From: Lunularia cruciata
Taxonomy: Eukaryota; Streptophyta; Marchantiopsida; Lunulariales; Lunulariaceae
Reading direction: 5' to 3'
DNA: 64,000 bases
NCBI GenBank assembly: GCA_948567375.1
Contig: OX419761.1
Location: 20,524,501-20,588,500 of the forward strand
Shown: one piece after another, positions 1 through 9,109 of the stretch
Numbering within the stretch: position 1 is the first letter of the stretch
Layout of the letters: each line of letters opens with the position of its first letter
The notes under the pieces: model-generated
What the model was told of the DNA's origin: nothing
Database searches by the model: none
Seen by the model: only the letters and a program-made list of their open reading frames with translations
Position numbers and translations under genes: made by a program

Positions 1-500
1 TTTTGGACATGTGATCACAACTTCAAGGTGTTCCTCCTTGCAAAAGTAACTCCAAGTGAGCTCTCATAGCCTCCTTTTGTCTAATATAGAATTGTACGTG
101 GAAACATTAACTTGCCTTCTATAGAGGTCTTGACAACGGAACTAAAAATATGAGCCGGCCAATCTCTCACTCAAGATGAACCTCTGATGTCTATTATGGT
201 AGCGCATCGTGGAATAAGAATAAAAAAACTCCAACTCCATCATACTCCTCCAAGGCTAACATTCTAAGACTCAAGACATTGCTCACTAGAGAACTCAATG
301 AGAGAGAGATAGTTGCAAATGAAAGGATGATGAGTACCTCCTCATCCCTTGTTTATATACTTGTAAAATAGTTACACACTAAAGTTACTATTTACCAAAG
401 TAACTCAAATTACTAGGCTAAAAGTCAAGTAAAGTCAAAAGTTTAAAGGAATATCCATCCACATGGGTATATTCCACTAAGCATGTGGTCTTATTTTGAC
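1..500 (-). mobile_element. LTR family B, 3' part of LTR plus leader, outer copy
   Basis: The reverse complement of this stretch matches the second half of the family B LTR and its downstream leader, as read on the plus strand at about 755-1200. The LTR part is about 155-500. A degenerate primer-binding site lies near 128-150 and leader sequence fills the rest to base 1. The missing first half of this same LTR is found in the same orientation at 3260-3527, so the two pieces look like one minus-strand LTR split by the plus-strand copy between them. No coding sequence is visible here. Confidence 0.8.
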
Positions 501-501
501 C

Positions 502-1104
502 TATAACACCTATTTGTGCATGTTTATGGTATTATGATATTTAGCTTGGTATTACAAACACTTGAGAGATATTATTTCTATAGAGATAAATGATGGTTCT
601 ACATTAGTCATCATTAGCTAAAGTTAGTCAAAGTTAAGATAGAGTGGACCCTAATTTAGAGGAACTAGAAAAGGTGGGCATCACTATTTTGGATTCTTCT
701 ATAGTCCAAGGATACCCCATGTGAAGAAATCCTTGATTGAGTGATTGGGTCAAGATAAGATCACATGCTTAGTGGAATATGCTCATGTGGATGGATATTC
801 GTTTATACTTTTTGACTTTACTTGACTTTTAGCCTAGTAACTTGACTTACTCCAATAATTAGTAACTTTGGTGCATAACTATTTCACAAGTATATAAACT
901 AGAGGTGAGGAGGTATTCATCATCCTTTCATTTGAAACTATCTCTCTCTCTCATTAAGTTCTTTAGTGAGCAATGTCTTGAGTCTTGGAGTGTTAGCCTT
1001 GGAAGAGTATGATGGAGTTGGGGTTCTTTGCCTTCTTAGTCCATAGTGTGCTACCATAATAGCCATCAGAGGTTCATCTTGAGTGAGAGATAGGCCGGCT
1101 CACA
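502..1104 (+). repeat. LTR of family B (5' LTR of inner copy)
   Basis: Starts TATAACACC and ends GGCTCACA. It matches the solo LTR at 34,790-35,447 along its length, apart from about 85 bp around the segment that reads GTGTTGACTTGG in the solo copy and is missing here. It lies directly upstream of a primer-binding site, as a 5' LTR should. Confidence 0.85.
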
Positions 1105-1108
1105 TTTT

Positions 1109-1126
1109 TGGTTCCGTTGCCGAGAC
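1109..1126 (+). other. Primer-binding site of family B
   Basis: TGGTTCCGTTGCCGAGAC follows four bases after the LTR end CACA. It resembles the tRNA-Asp type site TGGCGCCGTTGCCGGGG used by several plant Gypsy lineages, with a few mismatches. The tRNA identity is inferred from memory of that consensus. Confidence 0.5.
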
Positions 1127-2012
1127 CTCTCTAGAAGGCAAGATAATCTTTTGCATACAGTTCTATATTAGACAAAAGGAGGCTATGAGAGCTCACTTGC
1201 AGAGAACATTAGGGAAGAGAGGGCTGAACTTATATTAGAGAACTTGGACCCATTTCTATACCCTATAGTTCATTATAATATCTTTGAGGTGATTTTGTAC
1301 ATCTTGTACACATGAGAGGATTTGGAGAGATTGTGTGAGGTGGATTGCAGATTTTGGGGATTAAGATGATTTTGGGCAAAATCTCTAGTTTGAGATCTAG
1401 ACTTGAAATTTATACACATAAAGCTTAGGTTATCCTCCAGTTAGTAAACTTGAAATTATTGTGAGAGCTACTAGGCGCACTAGACTAGAATTTTTGAAAG
1501 TCGATAGTGTAAACTGCTCCCGCAACTGCATGCTCTCTAGAAAATTATACATAGTCTTCCATTTCTTCAAATTTCAATAATTTGTTATGAAAATTAACAA
1601 GAAAATTCAATGCATTATATTCTACCCAATGACATAAAAATTAGAGAGGTATCATTCTTACGCAGAGAGTTATGAGTTTTTAAAGTGAGGCAGTGGTTTT
1701 CAGACCAAATCTGAAATATGTGTGCTGAATAGAAAGGTTCCTAGGCCAAATGGCTCAATGAAAAGATCTGAAATTCTATAGGGAGGCACGCCCTAGATCT
1801 TTTATCACATGTCCAAAATTTCAAAAGATTCTAACATACCAATTGAGAGATTTGAGTGATATTGTGAGGAAGGGTCAATTTTGCAGAGTTTAGATCTCAT
1901 GCATGAGGAGTGTGAGAGCAACAAAAAGCATGTTTGAGTGTTTGGACTCATCTTAGGAACATGAAGGGTCAACAAGAGTGGAAATTGAGACTAGGTTCCC
2001 TAGGGTTTTGAG

Positions 2013-3259
2013 ATGATTGTAGGGGTGGATTTGAGGAAAAAAGAGTTTAGAATAGAATTTGAAGAGAGTGTTGAGAGGATCCAAAAACCTACACCACTTG
2101 GAGGAAAGTGTGAGTCTAAGTGCTTTCTATGTGGAGAGAAGGGACATAAGGCAAGTTCATGTCCATTGACTTTTGAGAGCAAGAGATTGAGGGAAAGGAG
2201 AGGCTTACTTGACTTGGGTTTGCATGTTGGACCTTCCTCACCAAGATTAGGAGGGAGAAGATCTAAGACCAAGGAGTTGTGAGGTGTTTGTGGAGTGGAA
2301 GGACTTCCAAAAGGACATGAGTATAGTGGAGTAAAAGCATTTTTGGAGATTTTGGTAAAGGATCTTGGAGAGAGTATTAGTAGAGCTACATAAATACTAC
2401 CACCTTCATCAACTAGTTCTCAAGATTAATAATGGATATAATCTTTCAACTTATGGATAAACTATCCATAAGAGTTTGATTAATAGGCACTCTAGGATTT
2501 GATATTGCTATGGAAATCTTGGAGCGCCCTGAACCTTTTGTATTCTCTAGGGTGGATTACTCTTAAATGGTGTTAGTCATGTATATACTCTATTAGTTAT
2601 AGAGTGAGAAAAAAATTAAGAGAAATGAAAGATAGTGAAGGGTTAAGATGGGAAACTTTTGATTTTCTTTGACAAGGATGGAGAAGATGTGAAGGCTTTT
2701 GTGAGAGACTTCAAGAGACTTGCATAGGAAACAATGAGAGGAGAAAGAATGAGTGGGCCTCATTATTACCAGATTTTTTTGAGGATGCAACACTTACATG
2801 GTATGAGTCAGAATACCAAAAGAGAGAGAGGAAAGATGGGCAAGAAGAGTCTTGGAAAATTTTGACTTCAGTACTCATTGAGAAATTTCTTCCTCATGAG
2901 AGTTATGAGAGATTGATGAGTGAGGTTACCTTTCTCAAGCAAGGGGATGGAGAGAAAGTGAGAGTTTATGTGGAAAGAGTGGAAAAGTTAGAGTCCAGAT
3001 TTCACATAGTGTTGAGGGAGGGTCGGGATGATGTGGAGACTACTATGATTGGCATAAGGTCACCAAGAATTTTGTGGGAGGGTTGAGACCACAAATTAGA
3101 AGCAAGGTGAGATATGAGAAACCTTCTTCCAAGGTTGAAGCTATAAAGATTGCAATTTGTATGGAGGAGAGTTTGGAAGGGGATGATAGTGATTTGGTGG
3201 TGAAGGAGGCTGTGCATCCTCCTCAAGGTTACAAATACAATGGAACTTCTGATATTTTG
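2013..3259 (+). pseudogene. Decayed gag of family B, with CCHC zinc knuckle
   Basis: Two parts are readable. Near 2121-2162 is a retroviral-type zinc knuckle, CX2CX4HX4C (CFLCGEKGHKASSC). From about 2750 to 3259 is a capsid-like Retrotrans_gag region with the typical W.....F....FLP.....R....F..L.QG pattern, split over two frames (frame change near 3060-3074) and carrying earlier stops. The knuckle lies upstream of the capsid-like part, the reverse of the usual Gag order. That could be an old rearrangement or a second unrelated knuckle. Nothing downstream in this copy encodes protease or polymerase. Confidence 0.6.
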
Positions 3260-3527
3260 AGGCTTGTGGCCCAAGAGTTCTAACTCTTTCCTCAAAGCAA
3301 AACACCTAGGAATAATACCAAGTCAACACACTTTAATCCAAAATAGTGGTGCTCATTTTTCCACTTTCTCTAAACTAAGGTCCCCACTATCTTAGCTATG
3401 ACTTACTTTAACTAATCATGACTAATGTAGAACCATCCTTTATCTCTATATAAATAATATCTCTCAAGTATTTGTAATACTAATCTAAATATCACAATAC
3501 CACACACATGCACAAATAGATGTTACA
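3260..3527 (-). repeat. LTR family B, 5' half, outer copy
   Basis: The reverse complement begins TGTAACATC at 3527 and matches the first 260 or so bases of the solo LTR at 34,790, including a segment (CCTAGGTGTTTTGCTTTGAGG) that the inner copy lacks. It ends at AGGCTTG near 3260, where the inner gag sequence takes over. Together with 1-500 it makes up one interrupted minus-strand LTR. Confidence 0.8.
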
Positions 3528-3544
3528 ATTCACAAAAGATAATT

Positions 3545-4300
3545 TTACATGATACTATCAAAGATTGAATGTTTGCTTTCATGCAAAAGAGTGGATGCTT
3601 CATCTACTTGGTATGTGTTGTTAGTAATAAGAATTAGGATAGACTTGTATATGGTTTGAGATAAGCAAGTGATAGTAGTGGATGCTTTGGTTATGGATCC
3701 CAAATAAAATATATTTTTAGAAGGAAATATTACCCATCCTCCTAGATGTGTAATAAGCAAAGCAACATCAGCAAAATTATACCAAGTATATGGATATACA
3801 ATTAGGTCAATTCTTTATTTTTCTAGAGTTATATGGAGCTATGGATATGTCATTCAACACATTGATTTCCCCTCTAATGGTCTTACTTAGGTCCTTTGGC
3901 CCCTTGATACCTACCTAAAAATTGTCAGCACAACGGACATATTGGATCTTCTCACAGATTGCATAATATTTTACCTTACTAGATGACAAGAGTATCACTT
4001 GTACTTTCTTATTTTGGAGCTTACCGTAGATAGTTGTGTACATTGCTCTTAGAGAATATTTGTAGTTTTTAATCAATAAGAGAAAAATCACACTATGTAA
4101 TACTTCTTTAGATGTTTTGATGAGATTTAGATCATTTGACATCGTAGCTTTAATATTCTAAGTATCATATTCTAAGTGGCATAGGATAGATTTTTCATTT
4201 TGATGTTATTGTAGCTTAGTCCACTTTTGCTCTTTTGTTTTATCCTTGTTTGATATGGAGTCCTCCCATCCTTCTTGTTGCCATATGGGTGTTTCCTTGT
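3545..4300 (+). mobile_element. Old relic of non-LTR family N, interrupted
   Basis: Aligned by eye with N copies 1 and 2, this stretch follows the same order: the segment around GACTTATACTTGG (here GACTTGTATATGG), the ATTACCCATCCTCCT segment, the GAGTTATATGGAG segment, and the 3' tail containing TCCTCCCATCCTTC. It is heavily diverged and full of stops and small gaps. A Copia fragment replaces its middle (about 3905-4142). It shows the family has been active here over a long time, since copies 1 to 3 are far better preserved. Confidence 0.7.
3905..4142 (-). pseudogene. Ty1/Copia RNase H fragment
   Basis: Translated on the minus strand, a 75-codon open stretch resembles the end of a Copia polyprotein: the pattern K.Q..V.LSS...KYYA matches the RNase H motif usually written LSSTEAEYxA. 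Only this C-terminal part is present. No LTR or integrase was found near it, and the break points fall inside the old N copy. It is a short decayed fragment, and the assignment rests on that one motif. Confidence 0.5.
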
Positions 4301-5053
4301 ACCTTATCGTACACAAAGGTACAAGTATCTTGTTTGGAGAAGCTTAAAGGTGATAGAAGGAAACTTGTTTGTCAAAGAAGAGGCTTTATGACAATTAGCA
4401 CAGTTCTCCATAATTAGCAATGCTTTTATTCCAAATTTGAGATTGTATTTCTAAATTTTAAGTATTTAGTCTTTGTGAATATAAAATCTCAAGAGTTGGC
4501 TTACCTTAGTTGAAATGTTTCAGGTGTATGTCTTTGTTCCCAACCTATATGGTGATATTATTAAAAATTTATACACAAAATGTTGAAACTTTACACAAGA
4601 GATACACTTGTAAATAAAACAAATATCACCATATACATGTACTTAACTTGAATATTTTACTTTTGTAACATAATGCTACAATATGCTAATTATTATGATT
4701 ATCATTCATCATAAGAAATTTAATTAAAAAATCTTATAATAAAATGAAGAGAGATAAACGTTAACAAAATGTATATTTAGTTGTTTACATGAGATTTTCT
4801 TTAAAGGAAAATTTCAGACTATATATTTTTCTTTCAAGATGTATAAAGAAATAAAATTTACTCCTTAGTTCTTCTTCCTCAATTCCCTCAAATTTCATTC
4901 CATTTGCACTTACGAAAGGCTGAAAGTTGCAACTCTCCCACCTACACAAGTGAACGTGAACTGTATTCTATTCACGAGGAAGATTCCATAACATACCGCA
5001 CCATCCGGCTAAGTCTATTCGCTCTCGGGAGTGAGCAAAATTTACAACTTCTA
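4301..5053. other. AT-rich spacer, no gene seen
   Basis: AT-rich sequence with no persuasive open frame, no recognisable repeat and no RNA gene. It separates the old N relic from N copy 1. Confidence 0.6.
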
Positions 5054-5064
5054 TATTAAGCATT
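5054..5064 (+). repeat. Target site duplication of N copy 1, left
   Basis: TATTAAGCATT here is repeated exactly at 6349-6359, on the other side of the element. Confidence 0.7.
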
Positions 5065-6348
5065 TAGGCACGTAGACAGATGGCTCTACCGATCTCATGT
5101 GGTGGGGTTGGCTTGCTCTCTATGGAGGAGATGGCACCTATAGCATTTTTGGGTAGTTGGGCTCTCTCGGCACCCCTACTTTCCTCTCGTTTTGTGGTTG
5201 TTGATAGGCCGGTTTTGGAGACTTATATGACAGAGGTGGAGGGAGGAGCCTTTTCTCTCTAGGTGTTATTGCGGCAGACAAGAGATAGTCTATCCCCACA
5301 AGCACAAGAGGGTTTTCCACCATTTGCTCCTCTATTGTCAGATTGGACTAGATGTCAGATTTACAGTCTTCCTTGATGGAGCGACAGTGTGAGCATACGC
5401 TACATTCTCTCTTAGTTAACTCATCCATTCCTCATGCTACTAGAGCACGTCTACGCTCTTGCTCCAGCAAGGGTGTAGGCTCGTGGATCCTAGCTCGACC
5501 GTGCATTAGGGCTTTCCGACTTGCACCAACTACTTTCTCTACAGCGATGAGGTTTTTCCTAGGTTTGGTCCACCCATCTGCATCTTCACTACTCACTTGT
5601 GAGTGTGGTTCTACACTAGATGCAACGGTGGTCCACATGACACGGTGTCCTTTTGGAGGACAGAGGATAGCTACCCATGATGCCATTAGAGACATAGTGT
5701 TTGCTATGGCACGAGAGAGTGGATACTTGGCTTGGAAGGAGCGTTCGTATGCTTTGCAGATGACACGTGTCAGTGCAGACTTATACTTGGTCCGAGATGA
5801 TCAGGTGACAGTAGCGGATGTCGTGGTCATGGACCCTACGCGGGATACAGTTTCGGAGGGAGTGATTACCCATCCCCCTGGATGGGCGGTGAGTGCAGCA
5901 GCAAGTCGTAAGGTCTCCAAGTATAGGGGCATGCAGCGAGGTCACCTCTTTGTTCCTCTAGCCTTGAGTTATATGGAGCGATGGACACGGCATTTGACAC
6001 ATTTGTCAGGGAGTGCACGAGAGCTTATCATGTTAGGCGACAGGGGTACCACTCTCACTCTCATACTTTGTAGCATATTTTAGACAGCATGTGTCCATTG
6101 CTCTACGGAGGGCAATGGCTGGGGCAATCCATAGGAGAGCAATCACATTAGGTGATGTTTCTTCGGATGCTCCAATTGTGTGTAGACCGTACGACTTGCA
6201 TAGCTCGGATATCTTAGATACGGTAGGGCAAATTTCTCATATTGACTCTATTGGGGCTTAGCCCCATGTTACCCTTTTTGTCTCTCCCTTGTACGGCTTG
6301 ATGGGGTCTTCCCATCCTTCATTTGTCCTACGCGGTCGCCTTTTTCCT
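5065..6348 (+). mobile_element. Non-LTR retrotransposon family N, copy 1 (5'-truncated)
   Basis: A 1.28-kb fragment carrying the end of a reverse-transcriptase protein and a 3' untranslated tail that finishes GCGGTCGCCTTTTTCC. It is flanked by an 11-bp direct repeat TATTAAGCATT. Its sequence from about 5531 on is nearly identical to copy 2 at 17,336-18,160, and it reaches about 270-460 bp further upstream. Truncation at the 5' end with short target duplications is the usual outcome of target-primed reverse transcription. A short inverted match (ATAGAAGTTGT, both sides, outside the direct repeats) also flanks it. Confidence 0.85.
5080..6260 (+). pseudogene. C-terminal part of non-LTR ORF (RT thumb, zinc motif, REL endonuclease)
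   Basis: Three parts can be read. Residues from 5080 give LPISCGGVGL followed by an AFLGSWALS segment, the pattern seen after the RT domain of non-LTR proteins. A frame change near 5262-5350 follows. Then comes a cysteine-histidine motif CECGSTLDATVVHMTRC, and then RADLYL ... D, fitting the R-x-D-X12-14-D motif of the restriction-like endonuclease (REL) of R2/R4/NeSL-type elements. A K..KY motif comes after it. A one-base deletion near 5964 (CCTTGAGTT against CCTTGGAGTT in copy 2) shifts the frame, so the last 90 or so codons are lost. The upstream RT is absent. Confidence 0.75.
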
Positions 6349-6359
6349 TATTAAGCATT
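6349..6359 (+). repeat. Target site duplication of N copy 1, right
   Basis: Exact repeat of TATTAAGCATT at 5054-5064. Confidence 0.7.
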
Positions 6360-8077
6360 CGTTGAGATAGAAGTTGTGAATGCACCTTCTCACTCATGTT
6401 ATACGAAAGTGATTACTTTGATCACAAACACATTTTTACGCTGAATTTTATGATTATCATTTAAAATTAAATATGAACGAATTCAGAGGATGAGCGAATG
6501 AAGTTGGCAGTTCAAGTTCGTCTCCAGTTTGTTATAAAGTTTCCCTCAAGTCCAGTTTAGTTGAGTTCCCTGGCAAAATCGCACGTAAATTGCGAGTAAA
6601 ATCGAGGGTTACCATGGTGAGCGGAATTCTTAGTGCGCGAGTTGACTTAGCAGTACAGGTAATGTGTTGGCGCAGATGACCGACACACAACAGACAACAA
6701 GAATCCAATTAGTCACCGGCATGAGCGGTGATTGAATGAAAGAAAAGCATCGGCGGAGAATAAGACGGAATGAACCTCGGTTCCCGCATGTGTTAGGCGA
6801 AAAGAAGTAGTATACTGAAGTTGGGAAGCAAGTCTTGCGTGAGCGAACGCCAGGGCGATGAGTGATTTTGACAAAAGAGTAGAGGATCGGATCGGTAGCG
6901 GTGAAATGGGAGGCGGTGCAGCAGCAACAGGCGGAGGAAGTCGGGAGAATACTTACGATGGAAAATCGACAGATCAAGACAGGCGGAAGAAGTCACTGTT
7001 TGATTGTGCACAGCATTAAGTTGAGACGGTGAGGATTGCTGGTACTTCTGGTTGTTTCTGTGTGCACCTTGGGGTGGAGCTTGCTTGCATGCGTAGTTAA
7101 GTATTTGACAATCCCGAAGATGGAGAGGAAGAGAAGGTGTGTGGTTTTTGGAGACTGTTTCAGAATGATGAGTTCACGAGTGTATTGGTGATGATGATAA
7201 CGCTTTATTGTGAACCTCATCGTTAGGGTTGAAAGGCAAGCCCTTAAGCCAGTGGAGAGGAATATGGCTAACTGCATCAGAAATTAGGGGACTATGATGG
7301 AAGTATGCAGGCGGCATGAACTCGGCTATATTGCAGCTCCGATTAGTCTACGGATACATGGAGATTGACGTAGTGAATTCTTTTTTTGTCTTGTTTTTCT
7401 CAAGAGATTAGTATTCTACGTCCCAGGCAAAGAAAATATACACCAGTGGTCTGTAGGTGTGCTCTCTTATCGTCGCAGAATTTGAACATCCAAAATGGAG
7501 GTGTTTGTTGCTTTTCGTTCAGTATGCGGTTCTCGTGATCCCCTGCTAACCGAAGGAACTTCTGTGTTATATCATAATAGTATTGAGAAAGAGAGGAATC
7601 ATGATTGAGTTGAGGGATCCATTTCCGCTGTGATTCTTTCAGTAGTGTACTCGTGTCGAGAATTTCTTAGTCCATCAATGTATCCTCCTGTCCATCGTCC
7701 ATCCTCCTGTTCATCGTCTGGTAGATTAGTCCAAACACCTCATGCCGACCGACCTTTCACCTTTGCCGGTTTTCTGGCTTGACTGTTATTTTACAGAAAT
7801 AGCTGACATGCAACGCTCTTAAAGGACCTTATCGGTCCGCTTCGGGCTGCCTGGTACAAGACGAGCAGAGTGCTTACCGGGAAATCTGCGGCAGTCTACG
7901 AGTTTATTCGCTGAGTTCATGACGGAAAGATTCATGGCTACGGCATCTGCCCTCTGAGTTTGAATTTCTGAATGCACGATGGTCCTCTCGTTGGAGCTAT
8001 AATTCTGGTCGTAGTGAATGATTAACACCTTTCGCCAGGAGATTGACGCTGCCAAGCGCGCCTGGAATTCCCAGAAA
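6360..8077. other. Upstream region of the LWD gene
   Basis: Mixed-composition sequence without a convincing gene of its own. It probably holds the promoter and leader of the LWD gene. One possible short upstream exon is 6614-6658: ATGG in a good start context, 15 open codons, then CAG|GTAATG as a splice donor. It could join in phase to an acceptor CGCCAG|GAG at 8039, adding about 28 residues to the LWD N-terminus. Relatives do not need such an extension, so it is only an alternative. The minus-strand open stretches at 6630-7277 look like chance. Confidence 0.4.
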
Positions 8078-9109
8078 ATGGCACACGACCAGAGCATGGA
8101 TGTTTATTCTCAAGAGCCTCAACGGAGATCAGAAATTTATACTTACGAGGCTCCATGGTTGATATATGGTATGAACTGGAGTGTCAGGAAGGATAAGAAA
8201 TTTCGATTGGCTATTGGGAGTTTCATCGAGGACTACCGCAACAAAGTGGAGATCGTTCAGCTGGATGACGAAACAGGAGATTTCAAGGCGGATCCTAAAC
8301 TTTCTTTTGACCATCCGTATTCCACCACAAAAATTATGTTCATACCTGACAAGGAGTGCCAAAAGCCTGACCTTCTTGCCACGACCGGCGATTATCTGCG
8401 GTTATGGCAAATTCATGAAGACCGTGTGGAGCAAAAGAGCCTTCTGAACAACAACAAGAATAGTGAATTCTGTGCTCCCCTCACTTCGTTCGACTGGAAT
8501 GAAGCGGAACCAAAGCGATTGGGGACGTCCAGTATCGATACGACGTGCACAATATGGGATATTGAGAAGGAAGTTGTGGACACTCAACTCATAGCCCATG
8601 ACAAAGAAGTTTACGATATAGCTTGGGGAGGGCCGGGGGTTTTCGCCTCTGTTTCTGCAGATGGATCCGTGCGAGTTTTCGATTTGAGAGACAAGGAACA
8701 CTCAACAATTATCTACGAGAGTCCAATACCAGATACACCACTTCTGCGGCTCGGTTGGAACAAACAAGACCCCAGATATATGGCCACAATTCTTATGGAC
8801 AGCTCCAAAGTGGTTGTTCTGGACATTCGATATCCTACACTTCCAGTCGCGGAGCTCCAGAGGCATCAAGCCTGTGTGAATGCTATTGCCTGGGCTCCAC
8901 ATAGTCCGTGTCACATCTGTACCGCAGGTGATGACTCGCAAGCGCTGATATGGGATTTATCTTCCATGAGCCAGCCAATTGATGGGGGCTTAGACCCTAT
9001 CTTGGCATACACTGCAGGTGCTGAGATAAACCAACTTCAGTGGTCTTCAACCCAGCCTGATTGGGTGGCAATTGCTTTTTCCAGCAAGCTTCAGATTCTA
9101 CGGGTGTGA
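8078..9109 (+). CDS. LWD1: WD40-repeat protein, LIGHT-REGULATED WD (LWD1/LWD2) type
   Basis: An uninterrupted frame of 343 codons plus TGA, very close in sequence and length to angiosperm LWD1 (about 346 residues, TTG1/AN11 family). Landmarks: [11 protein letters not shown] near the N-terminus, and WD-repeat ends LRLWQ (about 107), TCTIWD (156), VRVFD (198), VVVLD (245) and ALIWD (289), finishing at LQILRV. In Arabidopsis LWD1/2 act in the nucleus as clock coactivators with TCP factors on the CCA1 promoter. That role is inferred here by homology. I chose ATG 8078 (AAAATGG context) over the in-frame ATG at 8018 because relatives begin about 15-20 residues before RSEIY. There is no intron, as in many plant LWD genes. 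It is the only single-copy housekeeping-type gene between N copies 1 and 2. Confidence 0.93.
   Translation: MAHDQSMDVYSQEPQRRSEIYTYEAPWLIYGMNWSVRKDKKFRLAIGSFIEDYRNKVEIVQLDDETGDFKADPKLSFDHPYSTTKIMFIPDKECQKPDLLATTGDYLRLWQIHEDRVEQKSLLNNNKNSEFCAPLTSFDWNEAEPKRLGTSSIDTTCTIWDIEKEVVDTQLIAHDKEVYDIAWGGPGVFASVSADGSVRVFDLRDKEHSTIIYESPIPDTPLLRLGWNKQDPRYMATILMDSSKVVVLDIRYPTLPVAELQRHQACVNAIAWAPHSPCHICTAGDDSQALIWDLSSMSQPIDGGLDPILAYTAGAEINQLQWSSTQPDWVAIAFSSKLQILRV

Larger units (their letters stand above)
502..3259 (+). mobile_element. LTR family B, inner truncated copy (LTR, leader, gag)
   Basis: A plus-strand LTR retrotransposon fragment begins at its own LTR start (TATAACACC, from TGTAACACC) and carries a 603-bp LTR, a primer-binding site, a long leader and a decayed gag. 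It stops inside gag at about 3259, with no protease, polymerase or second LTR. It sits between two pieces of an oppositely oriented LTR of the same family, so it is read as a nested insertion that was later truncated. The gag capsid region looks Gypsy-like. No polymerase is present to confirm the superfamily. Confidence 0.75.

Noticed and set aside
5352-6083. The 243-codon frame in N copy 1 as a host gene
   Set aside because: It is the C-terminus of the non-LTR protein with a frameshift at its end, inside an element bounded by target duplications.
6630-7277. Minus-strand open stretches of 94-115 codons upstream of the LWD gene
   Set aside because: They overlap each other in different frames, show no domain and have low-complexity composition (Cys/Ser/Leu-rich); more likely chance in the leader region.
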